From: a virus
DNA: 54,098 bases
Direction: 5' to 3' (one strand)
IMG/VR virus record: IMGVR_UViG_3300035698_025838
Span: 1-54,098 of that record
The position numbers and the translations under genes were made by a program. The notes under the pieces were generated by a model. It searched no databases. It was given only the letters and a program-made list of their open reading frames with translations, and had not been told where the DNA came from. This document shows, one piece after another, positions 22,522-31,552 of the stretch (its first letter is position 1; every line of letters begins with the position of its first letter).

Positions 22522-24405
22522 TTAAATGGAATTATTTTTATATCTCTTCATTATTTCAATAAGTATACTAGATCTAACAATATCATCTTCACTAAAAGTG
22601 ACAAACCCAACTCCTTCTAAATTCTGGAATCTTTCAAAAGCATCTTGTAATCCATTTTTATCATTTCCTCTAATCGAAAGGTCTGTTTGATCTTCATCTC
22701 CCATAATGATAAGCTTACATGATTCGTGTTTCCTAGATATGAAAAGCTTCATACCTCCCACAGTGACGTTTTGAGCCTCATCTAGTATAGCTACTGAGTT
22801 CATAAACGTAGCACCCCTCATATATGGTAAAGGGTTAAAATCTATAGCCTCAGCATCATTTAGAGCCTTTGCTTGAGACCCTCCAACTATTAATCTAATG
22901 TTTGTCATATATGAATCCATATATGGGTCTATTTTATCATCAATGCCTCCGGGTAGGAATCCTAGTTTATTTTCCTGAGCTTCAATAATTGGTTTAGTTA
23001 ACAATATTTTGTGATAAGGGTTGTCTTCTTTTTTTAACAACTCTAAAGCCGCTTTAAGTGCTATAAATGTATTATGAGTAACATTATACCCTCTTGTTAT
23101 GTACAAATGACGTGGGTGGTCTATATGAATACAAACACACTCTTGCTTGCTGTGCATCTCAATTGATGTAATGTATTTTATTTTCATCCTTTTTTTATCA
23201 GAGAACAAAGCAGCTTTTCTTGACAACTTAAAAGGATTGAGTGTTTTGAACAAAACAGTAACAACATAACAAATTTTCCCCTGCTTCTTTTCTCCAAACT
23301 TATCTTTAAAGAATGGAAGTTTTGTTCTAATAGAAGAAATTCCACCCAGACCTCTAACGAGGTCAGAAACTTGGTTAGACAAGGCTTCTGATGTAGTGTA
23401 ATATTCAATTGAAGACCCGTTTTTAGGAATATGCCCATCAGTATCCATCAAACCTCTTAATAACTCAATTCTGTCATCAACAGAGGAATAAATATATTTA
23501 TCTGGGATTATTTTTTGATGAGATTTCTGACCCATTAAATTTAGTTCTCTCATTTCAAACAAAACAATGTTATTAGCTTTGCTTGACCTTGTTTTGGTTG
23601 ATATATAATAATCACAGTTATTACCCGGCTTTTTACTTATCTTAACAGGGTTGGGGAGTTTCTGTTCAAACTCGCAAACAATTTCTTCATCTGCCGAACT
23701 GAATGATACAAAATTTTGGCTATAGCACCCATCTCCTATTAAGCAACCCATTAAATAAGGGTTGATTATTAATTTTTTCTTCGAAAATTCTATAGGACTG
23801 CAAATAGGAATAGAATGGTTTTTTCTGCCCCTATCAGTGAAAAGGCTTTCTTTTATTTCAAGAGTAGTCTTAACCGTCCCTTTTTTTGGGGCTATTGTTA
23901 CAACTCCGTTTATTTTTTTTCTATTATTCCTATCCTTTTCTACTTGTGTCTCCCATAAATGCTCACCACAACAAAGCGTGTGTGTTCCATCTGAAAAAGA
24001 TATTTTATAGACATCCTTTATTCCTTGGGGGTGAATAGAATTTACTATTGCGGGTGTTCCATCAACAGAAACCACTTCGTCCCCGGGTAAAATACTTCCA
24101 ATTTGAACAAAACCGCTAGGTGTTAATATAGGCTCAGTCAACGGCTGAGCCTTCCCAGTACCAGCAGCTCCTCTGACAAATATGATTTGATTATTCTGAA
24201 TCTCTTTAATCAATTCTTTTTGTTTCAGTGTCTTACACTTGATATTCTTGTTAATGTTAATGTTTTTAATAATATCAACAAGGCTTTCTTCTCGCTCTTT
24301 TTTTCTAATATTATTAGTCTCATCAATAAATTGGTTAAAGTCCTCTTTAGTGGATCTTCTTGCTTTTCTGCTTGTTGCAGGTCTCTTGCTCTGTCTATTT
24401 GCCAT
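22522..24405 (-). CDS. phoH: PhoH-like ATPase interrupted by a class 3 intein
   Basis: The product has 627 residues from the ATG at 24405; a longer reading from 24471 is rejected because 24405 has a TATTTAT box at the right distance. Without the intein the protein is 267 residues. Walker A is GAAGTGK|T (79-85 plus the residue after the intein), and Walker B is SVAILDEAQN (D542, E543). Other PhoH features are LLTKPIIEAQENKLGFLPGG and KLIIMGDEDQTDL. PhoH-like proteins are P-loop NTPases found in many T4-like and marine phages; their exact role (RNA metabolism or phosphate stress) is unsettled. The ATPase cannot work before splicing because the P-loop Lys-Thr pair is split. Confidence 0.9.
   Translation of the reverse strand: MANRQSKRPATSRKARRSTKEDFNQFIDETNNIRKKEREESLVDIIKNININKNIKCKTLKQKELIKEIQNNQIIFVRGAAGTGKAQPLTEPILTPSGFVQIGSILPGDEVVSVDGTPAIVNSIHPQGIKDVYKISFSDGTHTLCCGEHLWETQVEKDRNNRKKINGVVTIAPKKGTVKTTLEIKESLFTDRGRKNHSIPICSPIEFSKKKLIINPYLMGCLIGDGCYSQNFVSFSSADEEIVCEFEQKLPNPVKISKKPGNNCDYYISTKTRSSKANNIVLFEMRELNLMGQKSHQKIIPDKYIYSSVDDRIELLRGLMDTDGHIPKNGSSIEYYTTSEALSNQVSDLVRGLGGISSIRTKLPFFKDKFGEKKQGKICYVVTVLFKTLNPFKLSRKAALFSDKKRMKIKYITSIEMHSKQECVCIHIDHPRHLYITRGYNVTHNTFIALKAALELLKKEDNPYHKILLTKPIIEAQENKLGFLPGGIDDKIDPYMDSYMTNIRLIVGGSQAKALNDAEAIDFNPLPYMRGATFMNSVAILDEAQNVTVGGMKLFISRKHESCKLIIMGDEDQTDLSIRGNDKNGLQDAFERFQNLEGVGFVTFSEDDIVRSSILIEIMKRYKNNSI
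23071..24150 (-). mobile_element. Class 3-type intein with LAGLIDADG endonuclease in PhoH
   Basis: The insertion spans residues 86-445 (360 residues) and splits Walker A between Lys85 and Thr446. It begins with Ala (AQPLTEPILTPSGF), not a nucleophile, and ends GYNVTHN before Thr+1. Block B CCGEHLW has Trp at position 12 (W151), block F ECVCIHI has Cys at position 4 (C425), and block G has Thr before HN (T443). This is the WCT triad that defines class 3 inteins. Endonuclease motifs are YLMGCLIGDGC and LLRGLMDTDG. Junction codons were checked at both ends. Confidence 0.9.
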
Positions 24406-24422
24406 TAAATTTCTTCTTTTAT

Positions 24423-24430
24423 ATAAATAG
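24423..24430 (-). promoter_or_regulatory. Late-promoter-like CTATTTAT box for PhoH
   Basis: On the minus strand CTATTTAT has its conserved A 18 nt before the ATG at 24405. It lies back to back with the box at 24435 on the other strand. Confidence 0.45.
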
Positions 24431-24434
24431 AACA

Positions 24435-24440
24435 TATTTA
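24435..24440 (+). promoter_or_regulatory. Late-promoter-like TATTTA box
   Basis: TATTTA lies 19 nt before the ATG at 24460. Together with 24423-24430 it forms a compact divergent pair. Confidence 0.4.
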
Positions 24441-24459
24441 GATTAAAAGATAAATCAAA

Positions 24460-25560
24460 ATGGAAAAACAATTAACTAAAGAAGAATTAAGACAAATGGT
24501 TGTTAATTCTATTAGAGAAAATGGTCTTAACGATATATTTAAAGACACTAGTATAAATGATATTGTTGAAAACCTAGTTAATGATTATAAAATTGAAAAA
24601 GAGAGCCAAGCAGCTCCTTCTCAAATTATACCAGAAGGAGGTTTTACAGCAGACGCTATTCCTCCTGTAAAATCAGCCTCAAGTGATTTTCCTACAGACG
24701 ATGAGATTATAACTACAGTAGACACAGATCAAATAGAGCATGATATTGATTTAGAGATAGGTCAAGAAACAAATGCATTCCCAAGCGAAATACCTTCCGA
24801 CCCTGTAATGTACAGACCAGAACTTCCGATTGAATTACAAGGAAAAGAACCTTCTGAGTTTATTGTGTGGGATTATAATGAAATTTCAGTTGGAGGAGAA
24901 AACCTATCTAACAAACCTTTTAAAACTATTGATGACCCAGAAGTTCACAAAACTATGGTGGATGCTTGGAAAGAGGAAGGAAAAACTGTTTCTAAAATAT
25001 TTGTTGCAAAATTTGAAGAGATAGGAGAAGTTCATTTTGACTATGTTAGCGGTCAGTCTCATTTTATAGAAAAAGGTAAAATAGAAAATATCAATACCTC
25101 TTCAAACACTTATAATGAAAACCCATACGCAACCCAAGCAACTCCTCAAATAGATAAAATTGATACAGAGATAGATTTAGCTAAATCTATTGAATCATCT
25201 GTAGATTTAGAGAAAGCTTTAGAAAAGGTTCTTAAAGACATTATTCAAAAAGGATTAAACAGTACAATAGAAGCACCTATAGACCCTGTGGTGTCTACAG
25301 AGATTGTTCCTGTGGATAATGTTGAGCCTGTAGTAGCTAGTGAATCTTTTGTTTCTATATCTGAAATGATGAATCCTAATAGTGGTTTTGAAAAAAAGAA
25401 TACTCCAAATGATTTAAAAGAAGCTTTAAAAAAAGGGAATTCACCGATTAATTATTTAATAACAGAAATGAAAGGTGTTAATCAATACTGTAAAGGAAGT
25501 GAATGTTATTATATCCCTAAAGAGCCTATGAGTTTAGATAAGTGTTATATCAAGTCTTAA
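24460..25560 (+). CDS. Hypothetical protein, 366 residues
   Basis: A helical N-terminus (KEELRQMVVNSIRENGL) is followed by an acidic, Pro-rich linker and a compact middle domain around FIVWDYNEISVGGE, KTMVDAWKEEGKTVSKIFVA and EVHFDYVSGQ. A second flexible stretch follows, then a short Cys-containing end (NQYCKGSECYYIP). No family was recognised. It is transcribed away from PhoH and heads a run of plus-strand genes up to 29069. Confidence 0.65.
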   Translation: MEKQLTKEELRQMVVNSIRENGLNDIFKDTSINDIVENLVNDYKIEKESQAAPSQIIPEGGFTADAIPPVKSASSDFPTDDEIITTVDTDQIEHDIDLEIGQETNAFPSEIPSDPVMYRPELPIELQGKEPSEFIVWDYNEISVGGENLSNKPFKTIDDPEVHKTMVDAWKEEGKTVSKIFVAKFEEIGEVHFDYVSGQSHFIEKGKIENINTSSNTYNENPYATQATPQIDKIDTEIDLAKSIESSVDLEKALEKVLKDIIQKGLNSTIEAPIDPVVSTEIVPVDNVEPVVASESFVSISEMMNPNSGFEKKNTPNDLKEALKKGNSPINYLITEMKGVNQYCKGSECYYIPKEPMSLDKCYIKS

Positions 25561-25610
25561 CTTGAGTTTTATAAGTTAATTTATTACATTCTTCTAATAA
25601 AAACAAAAAC

Positions 25611-25889
25611 ATGTATTGGAAGATTAAAAACATAAGCGAACAACCTAGAAAACTAACTGTTGCTCTAGCATCAGATAAAGCTCCGGGAATCATTCTACAG
25701 CCTAACGAATTCGTAATATCACTACCTAGAGTAACCACAATGCTAGATATTCAAGAGAAACGTGGTTTCGTATCAATTGAAGCAGATTATGAAAACAAAT
25801 TCAAATTCCCACTCGGCATTGCGATTGACAAAGAAGAGGAAATGGATATTGATGAGATAAAAGAAATAATCCAAAAACTCAAGAAATAG
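25611..25889 (+). CDS. Hypothetical protein, 92 residues
   Basis: This is a small beta-rich protein (KIKNISEQPRKLTVALAS, then QPNEFVISLPRVTTM) with a short acidic helix at the end (IDEIKEIIQKLKK). The leader is A-rich (TAATAAAAACAAAAAC). No family was recognised. The next gene begins four bases after its stop. Confidence 0.6.
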   Translation: MYWKIKNISEQPRKLTVALASDKAPGIILQPNEFVISLPRVTTMLDIQEKRGFVSIEADYENKFKFPLGIAIDKEEEMDIDEIKEIIQKLKK

Positions 25890-25893
25890 GAAA

Positions 25894-27207
25894 ATGGAAA
25901 ACAAGTTAAATATACTAATTGTAAATTCAGATGATCAGGGCGTTGGGCATTTCAGATCTATATGGCCTGCTCAACAAATACAAAAGCAATTTAAAGAAAA
26001 GGTAAATATTAAGGTCTCCAAGAACCCAAATCTTGATCCAGAATACTTATCAAAATTTGATATAATTCATTTTCATAGAAATTTAGGAGCATACGAGAAA
26101 TCAGAAACTCTCTTCAAAGAATTAAAAGAACGTGGAATTACATTGATATGTGATATTGATGATTATTGGAATCCACCTTCAACGCATCCTCTTTATTCTA
26201 TTATAAAGAATGATAAAATGGATGAAAAAATAAAACGAAACTTAGAACTTGCTGATTACATTACCACAACTACAAATATTTTTGCAGACAAAATAAGATC
26301 AGAAATTAAAGACGCTAAAGTTTATGTTATTCCAAACGCTTTGAATATGAATGATAAGATGTGGAAGTCAGAAGTAGAGGAAAACACAGCCGATAAAGTT
26401 AGAATTGCTTGGATTGGCGGGAGTAGTCATTTACATGATTTAAAACTTTTAGAGCCTTCTTTTACTAAAATAAACAACTCAGCGTCACTTAAGGATAAAT
26501 ATCAAGTTGTAATGTGTGGTTTCGACACTAGAGGTACTATGACGGAAATAATGCCTGATGGTCAAAAAAGAACAAGACCAATAGAACCTAAAGAATCAGT
26601 ATGGGTAGATTTTGAAAATATTTTCACAAGCAACTACAAGTTAGTTGAAGACAATCCAAAATATAAGGAATGGTTGGGTAAATTTAAGAGAGAAGAATTT
26701 TTAGGAGAATATGATAACAATTATATTAGGAGATGGACCCTCCCTCTAACTAAGTACGGATTCCACTATGATTATTGTGATGTTTGTTTAGCGCCTATAG
26801 CAGAGACAACTAAACATGTAACCGAGAAAGGGCAAGAAATGTATGTAGACCATGTGTTTAATTTAGTAAAATCAGAACTTAAGATAATTGAAGCTGGAAT
26901 GAAAAAGAAAGTTTTAATTGCACAAGATTTCGGAATCTATAAAGAAATGATAGAACATGGAAAAACTGGGCTTTTGGTTTCTGACAATAAGAAAGGATGG
27001 TACAAAGAAATAAAGAAAGTAATTGAAGATAAAGATCTTCGTGAAGAATTAGCAAACAATCTACACGAATGGGTCATGGAAAGATATACTCTTGAAGGAG
27101 TCACTGTCGATAGAATGAAAATTTATGAAGAAATTATAGACATAAAGTATTTTCATAAAAACCTATTTAAAGCACTAAAGACACCATTAAAAAAAGAAAC
27201 AATATAA
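25894..27207 (+). CDS. GT4-like glycosyltransferase (GT-B fold)
   Basis: The protein has 437 residues. The N-terminal domain starts KLNILIVNSDDQGVGHFRSI and contains FDIIHFHRNL and LICDIDDYWNPP. The interdomain VYVIPNALN and the C-terminal KVRIAWIGGSSHLHDLK are followed by the nucleotide-sugar segment SELKIIEAGMKKKVLIA and HGKTGLLVSD, whose Glu is the usual GT4 contact. It lies apart from the main glycan operon, among structural-type genes, so it may modify a virion protein (inference). Its stop overlaps the next start. Confidence 0.8.
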   Translation: MENKLNILIVNSDDQGVGHFRSIWPAQQIQKQFKEKVNIKVSKNPNLDPEYLSKFDIIHFHRNLGAYEKSETLFKELKERGITLICDIDDYWNPPSTHPLYSIIKNDKMDEKIKRNLELADYITTTTNIFADKIRSEIKDAKVYVIPNALNMNDKMWKSEVEENTADKVRIAWIGGSSHLHDLKLLEPSFTKINNSASLKDKYQVVMCGFDTRGTMTEIMPDGQKRTRPIEPKESVWVDFENIFTSNYKLVEDNPKYKEWLGKFKREEFLGEYDNNYIRRWTLPLTKYGFHYDYCDVCLAPIAETTKHVTEKGQEMYVDHVFNLVKSELKIIEAGMKKKVLIAQDFGIYKEMIEHGKTGLLVSDNKKGWYKEIKKVIEDKDLREELANNLHEWVMERYTLEGVTVDRMKIYEEIIDIKYFHKNLFKALKTPLKKETI

Positions 27208-27425
27208 TGAGCGAATTATTAAATAACAAGAATCTGGGGGCAGTTGATTTAAAACAGATAACCAAACAACATGAGATGTTAATAGACAAGTGGGAAGAAT
27301 CTGGACTTCTTACGGAGTTGTCGGGTATTAACAAAACCAATATGGCATCTTTACTTGAATGTGAAGCAACTGGTTTATTAACTGAAGGAGATTGCTGTGA
27401 CAATTGTAAAAAGAATAAAAAATAA
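27207..27425 (+). CDS. 72-residue protein homologous to the N-terminal propeptide-like region of the major capsid protein
   Basis: Residues 1-60 align without any gap to residues 1-60 of the capsid protein at 35323-36966, with 23 identities counted by eye. These include W29, SGLL (32-35), E37, L38, N45, LLE (49-51), G56 and the end L-x-E at 58-60. In T4 the gp23 N-terminus is removed by the gp21 protease at an (L/I)-x-E site. Here LTE at 58-60 would cut off a 12-residue Cys/Lys-rich tail. I see no coat domain. A role in head assembly is inferred. The start overlaps the stop of the glycosyltransferase gene. Confidence 0.75.
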   Translation: MSELLNNKNLGAVDLKQITKQHEMLIDKWEESGLLTELSGINKTNMASLLECEATGLLTEGDCCDNCKKNKK

Positions 27426-27446
27426 TAAATTAAAAACAAAAAAAAT

Positions 27447-28226
27447 ATGTTTGATATAATTGAATACTCTCCTGAGCTTGTAGGTTTCGACCCAGCATTA
27501 GAAGAGTTAGCGCCAATACATAATATGATTGGTGTTATAAAGAGAAGTAGTTCTTTCTACTCCCCTCTTTCAAAGCCTTACAAAACAGAAGGGAAACCTT
27601 ATGCTAGGTTTGAGTATATGTTTAAAAATAAAGACCTTGTAAGTAAAAACGAAGAAACAGGAGTCATTACTTTAGTCGATTCTTTAGGTAGAGAAATCTA
27701 CTTAGAAGAGCATTTAGGTGGTTGGAAATTTACTCAAAAATCTGATTTCTTAAAGAAGAGATATGCAGGTAAAATAAAAGATGCTGAAGAATTAGAAGCT
27801 TTTGCTACAACCTCATCTTATTTAAGAGTCGCAGGAGACAACGAACTTTCATCTGTTTTGCCTTGGGCTTACCAAGAAGCAGAAAGTATTGTTAACAATA
27901 CTTGGTTTAACCTACAACACTGGAGCAATGAGTCTAGTGTTAAACCAAAGCACGAAGTTAGGTGGGAGCTTATTAACGGAGCTAATTCTTGGCATCCTGC
28001 AAAAGATTCAGAAGGAGAAGAAATTAACGCATCTACAATTTACCAAAACGGGAGTTATAGTGACATTGACCTAGCCACTTCGATTGAAGCAATACCTTCA
28101 GACAAGGCTGCTTATTTAGGAGATGGAGTGTTTACTTATGACCCTGAACAAAAGCATTCAAAAATAAGATTAACTATCTGGTTTAATAAGTCAGATAAAA
28201 AAATATTTACAATTAACTTAATCTAA
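27447..28226 (+). CDS. Hypothetical protein, 259 residues
   Basis: A mixed alpha/beta protein with segments such as NMIGVIKRSSSFYSPLSKPY, GGWKFTQKSDFLKKRYAGKI and KPKHEVRWELINGANSWHP. No catalytic motif or family was recognised. It sits 20 bases after the capsid-propeptide-like gene and 6 bases before the next gene, so they are probably co-expressed. A virion role is possible. Confidence 0.6.
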   Translation: MFDIIEYSPELVGFDPALEELAPIHNMIGVIKRSSSFYSPLSKPYKTEGKPYARFEYMFKNKDLVSKNEETGVITLVDSLGREIYLEEHLGGWKFTQKSDFLKKRYAGKIKDAEELEAFATTSSYLRVAGDNELSSVLPWAYQEAESIVNNTWFNLQHWSNESSVKPKHEVRWELINGANSWHPAKDSEGEEINASTIYQNGSYSDIDLATSIEAIPSDKAAYLGDGVFTYDPEQKHSKIRLTIWFNKSDKKIFTINLI

Positions 28227-28232
28227 CACACA

Positions 28233-29069
28233 ATGACAAACGAACAATTTAAAACAGCCACAGGTATAGATCCATCTATGTGGGTTTGTATAGAAAGAAA
28301 AAAAGATTATGCTAACGGTCAGTCTGCTTCTAATAGCGGAGGGAGAATGAAACTGTCATCACTTACTAAAAGAAGTGATATTATAGAAAACGATGATTGG
28401 TCTGACGAAAGATTACTTTGTGAAAGAGTTTTTAGAAGAAGCAAATCTCTTTACACTTTTTACATCAAAGATGATATTTTAAATGCAGACATTACAAGCT
28501 TGTCTTCACTAGAAAGGTTTTCAAAAACTTTCTCTGAAGAAGATGCTTATAGATACGCTTCAACTACATATGTTTTCGAAGAGAAAAATGTAGAACAAGA
28601 CATTATTGATGAAGATGAGATAATTCCAAAATTGGTTTTTAAATCAATTGATGAGAACAGTTTTAGTCTTACAAATGAATCAATCATAAACGGAAAAGAT
28701 TATATGAATTTTGAAGGACATTTTGAAACTTTAAAGGTTACAACTATAGATTTCCCAGTTTCAGATGATGGTTTATTGGTTATGAACATAGGAGGAGCAA
28801 ATCACACATATAACAACCAGTTAAGAACTATTGTTTATGGAGCAAGATATGATGTGCAAGCTAACGGGTATATTTGTGAATGGGCAAATGAGCCTTTAAT
28901 TGCAGTGCTAGGAGTAGGAAAGCCTTCTGAGTTAAAGTTTATTTCTTATAAAATATTAAGAACTTCAAACGGATGGGAAGCTACGCCAATGGAAACACCA
29001 GCAGGTCATAAATTATTTAAGAGAAGATTCTTAAGAAAAAGCGATTTTGTGAAAGCGGGTCTGGTTTAA
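28233..29069 (+). CDS. Hypothetical protein, 278 residues
   Basis: The N-terminus is MTNEQFKTATGIDPSMWVCI; the middle is acidic and the C-terminal third is beta-rich (LLVMNIGGANHTYNN, YDVQANGYICEWANEPL), ending in a basic KRRFLRKSDFVKAGLV. No family was recognised. It is the last gene of its unit and is followed by a strong terminator. Confidence 0.6.
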   Translation: MTNEQFKTATGIDPSMWVCIERKKDYANGQSASNSGGRMKLSSLTKRSDIIENDDWSDERLLCERVFRRSKSLYTFYIKDDILNADITSLSSLERFSKTFSEEDAYRYASTTYVFEEKNVEQDIIDEDEIIPKLVFKSIDENSFSLTNESIINGKDYMNFEGHFETLKVTTIDFPVSDDGLLVMNIGGANHTYNNQLRTIVYGARYDVQANGYICEWANEPLIAVLGVGKPSELKFISYKILRTSNGWEATPMETPAGHKLFKRRFLRKSDFVKAGLV

Positions 29070-29090
29070 TCAAAAAATAAGAACACATAA

Positions 29091-29122
29091 AAAAAGGGAG
29101 AACAATTTGTTCTCCCTTTTTT
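29091..29122. terminator. Bidirectional rho-independent terminator
   Basis: A 14-bp stem (AAAAAGGGAGAACA / TGTTCTCCCTTTTT) with an ATT loop is flanked by A- and T-runs. It lies between genes converging at 29069 (+) and 29140 (-). Confidence 0.88.
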
Positions 29123-29139
29123 GTTTAAGTTAATTTGAA

Positions 29140-31482
29140 TTAGATTTTAATTTTAGACATCTTGTCTTCAATTGAAAACTCTCTTTCATGACTATCTACC
29201 TCTAGAACCATTTTCTTCTCCTCACGGCTCTCTAAGTCGTTAAACCAAGACTTTCCAACAATAGTTAAGAACTTAGATTTAGAAATATCATTCATTAACC
29301 TTGTTTTCTCGTTTCTGAAGTTATTACTTTTTGCAGTAACCCACTCTTCAACCAACTTCTGCTTAAGCTCATCAGGCACTCCGTCATTTAGTTTCTCAAA
29401 AGACTGGAACTCTTTAATAGCTGGAACAAGAAGTGATTCTCTATCTGTAAGATTAGAGTCAGTCTTCAACTTAGATAAAACGCCTTCGAAATCTTTCTTT
29501 GTATTCGGTAGAGAAAGACCTTTGATTTTTACCTCTATAGTATTTACAAATATTTCTTCTTCAGATTTTTCTAAAGTAGATTTAGGATTAAAACAATAAT
29601 CAGCTAGCCCTAATTCTTTAAGCCATAAAGCAACTTCTTCACCATATTCAGATTTGAAACCTTTAGTGCTTGCTACTAGATATCTTTTCTTAAAGTGATT
29701 AAATACTGTGTTTTGAGCCTGAATAGTTAAAAGTTTGTATTGGTTTTCAAACATTGTCTTAGCAGAACTTTGACTAACCATTTTTTGATTGATCACTGGT
29801 AAAGAAGAAAAGTCTAAAACATACACCTTACCTTCTTCAAAAGTTTCATCCTCTAACAATCCATTTGCCTGTAAAGTATCAAATGAAACTTGAGATAAAG
29901 ACATTGGAATTCTATAAGAATTAATCACACCATCTTTAATGATTGTGTAATTTCTGAAAATTTTTGTTTCAAATCTACCTTGAGGAAGACTATCAAAAGA
30001 ATGCTCTGGAAGATTAACATGCCCATTATATAGAACTCTAACTGAAAGATTAGCTCTAGAGTTGTTCCAAACTAAATCAGAAAACGATTGACCTACTTCC
30101 TTGTCTGTGTTTATGAACTCTATATCTTCTTCTAAGAGGGAGTTTGCTTTCTCTAAATCAGAAAGTTCTTGAAGTTTAGCTAAACTAGATATTGCATCTA
30201 GAATTTCATTCTTATCAAGAAGGTTTTTTATCTCTAATTTCTCGTCCTCAGTGATTTTTCTTTCTTTCTTTTCTGCTTTAACAGATTTTCTACCAATTCT
30301 CTTATACTGAAAATCAGGATTCATTGGATACCATTTGACTTCATCGTCAGTCATTAAAAGATCTAACAAGTCCATTACACAGAATGCATCCTCTGAAGGT
30401 TCTGCGTTCGGATCATACCCTTCTCTAAGCATAAGTGAAGGGTAAGAGATAGTGTCAATAAACTCATTTTCTAATTCACTAATTTTTTGACTTCCAAAAG
30501 TGTTTGCTTTCTTTTTAATAAAGTAAGAATCACCTAAAGTCCTAAGAATATTAGAAACCATAATGAAATCACTTCTTTTTGAAAAAGCATACATCGAAAC
30601 ATAAGCACCCTTTATTAGGCTTTCTTCTATTTCTCCTTGAGGATTTTCAAAATCTATCGTTTCAACTGAAGACTGATTCGTATCAGTAATATAATAGACA
30701 GCAGAATCTGTTTCTGGATCAATGAAGATTTCGTTGTTTTCATTGACTGTATAAGAGACTACGTTTCCGTCTTCAAAAGTGAACACTACATCTTGTTCAA
30801 TATTATCTTCAAGAGAAATATACTTTCTTTTAGAAGTAACACTTTGATTGAACTGCTTAGCCATATAAGGCTCATAGTCTTGAAAGTCTTCGGAAAATAC
30901 ATGTACACCTCCTATTTCGGCAGACATAAGATTAAGAAGAGCTTTGTTGCAATAGTATCCGTATTCAACAATAGTCGCTGAAACTAGATAGTCTTTTACA
31001 TCTCTTACTGAAGAAAGTATTTCCTCATCTGAGTAATTGTTATCATGACCATCAGTCAAGAAAAACAAAGAGTGAACTACATCTGATTTGTTGGCATTAA
31101 TTCTTTGAATTATTTCTTTAGCTTTAACCAAAGGTTCTTTAAATGCCGTAAGCATTTGTGGGCGAAGATTAGTTTCTATTACTGACCTTAGGTTATCAAG
31201 ACTTTTTTCAGACTTAACTTTAAAATCTTCAACAACAATACCACATTCTCCTCTTCCTGAGAACCAAACTATAGAAACTGAGTCTTGAGGCTGAAGTAAA
31301 GTTGATATTTTGTTATACAGATCTGTTCTAATCTGAGAGAGTTCATTCCACATTGACCCTGAGCAGTCAATAATAAAAAGGTGGTGGGTGTTGAGAGATT
31401 TAGATGAAGGGGTCTTTTCTGTCTTTGTGTTTAAGACATGAGACACTAGATAACCTTTATCTAAAGAAATTGAGTTTTTCAT
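29140..31482 (-). CDS. von Willebrand factor A (vWA) domain protein
   Basis: The protein has 780 residues. The vWA domain is N-terminal (about 33-215) with a complete MIDAS metal site: DCSGS (D39, S41, S43), the Thr in MLTAF (T112) and FLTDGHD (D144). The remaining 560 residues contain beta-rich and helical stretches that were not recognised. vWA domains bind protein partners through Mg2+. No MoxR-type ATPase is in the window, so the usual chelatase-like pairing is not seen. Two promoter-like signals lie upstream: a TTTTTG/TTATTTTG pair and a TATAAATT box 15 nt before the ATG. Confidence 0.82.
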   Translation of the reverse strand: MKNSISLDKGYLVSHVLNTKTEKTPSSKSLNTHHLFIIDCSGSMWNELSQIRTDLYNKISTLLQPQDSVSIVWFSGRGECGIVVEDFKVKSEKSLDNLRSVIETNLRPQMLTAFKEPLVKAKEIIQRINANKSDVVHSLFFLTDGHDNNYSDEEILSSVRDVKDYLVSATIVEYGYYCNKALLNLMSAEIGGVHVFSEDFQDYEPYMAKQFNQSVTSKRKYISLEDNIEQDVVFTFEDGNVVSYTVNENNEIFIDPETDSAVYYITDTNQSSVETIDFENPQGEIEESLIKGAYVSMYAFSKRSDFIMVSNILRTLGDSYFIKKKANTFGSQKISELENEFIDTISYPSLMLREGYDPNAEPSEDAFCVMDLLDLLMTDDEVKWYPMNPDFQYKRIGRKSVKAEKKERKITEDEKLEIKNLLDKNEILDAISSLAKLQELSDLEKANSLLEEDIEFINTDKEVGQSFSDLVWNNSRANLSVRVLYNGHVNLPEHSFDSLPQGRFETKIFRNYTIIKDGVINSYRIPMSLSQVSFDTLQANGLLEDETFEEGKVYVLDFSSLPVINQKMVSQSSAKTMFENQYKLLTIQAQNTVFNHFKKRYLVASTKGFKSEYGEEVALWLKELGLADYCFNPKSTLEKSEEEIFVNTIEVKIKGLSLPNTKKDFEGVLSKLKTDSNLTDRESLLVPAIKEFQSFEKLNDGVPDELKQKLVEEWVTAKSNNFRNEKTRLMNDISKSKFLTIVGKSWFNDLESREEKKMVLEVDSHEREFSIEDKMSKIKI

Positions 31483-31495
31483 TTTTCCTGTTTTT

Positions 31496-31503
31496 AATTT
31501 ATA
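31496..31503 (-). promoter_or_regulatory. T4-late-like TATAAATT box for the vWA gene
   Basis: On the minus strand TATAAATT lies 13-15 nt before the ATG at 31482, close to the T4 late consensus TATAAATA. Confidence 0.3.
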
Positions 31504-31552
31504 AATTCCTTAATTCCTTAATTGTTATATATAATATAGTGAATTTAGGCTG

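Noticed and set aside
24406-24471. Longer PhoH start at 24471
   Set aside because: The extra 22 residues are translated from the promoter region, including the CTATTTAT box. The ATG at 24405 lies at the usual distance from that box.
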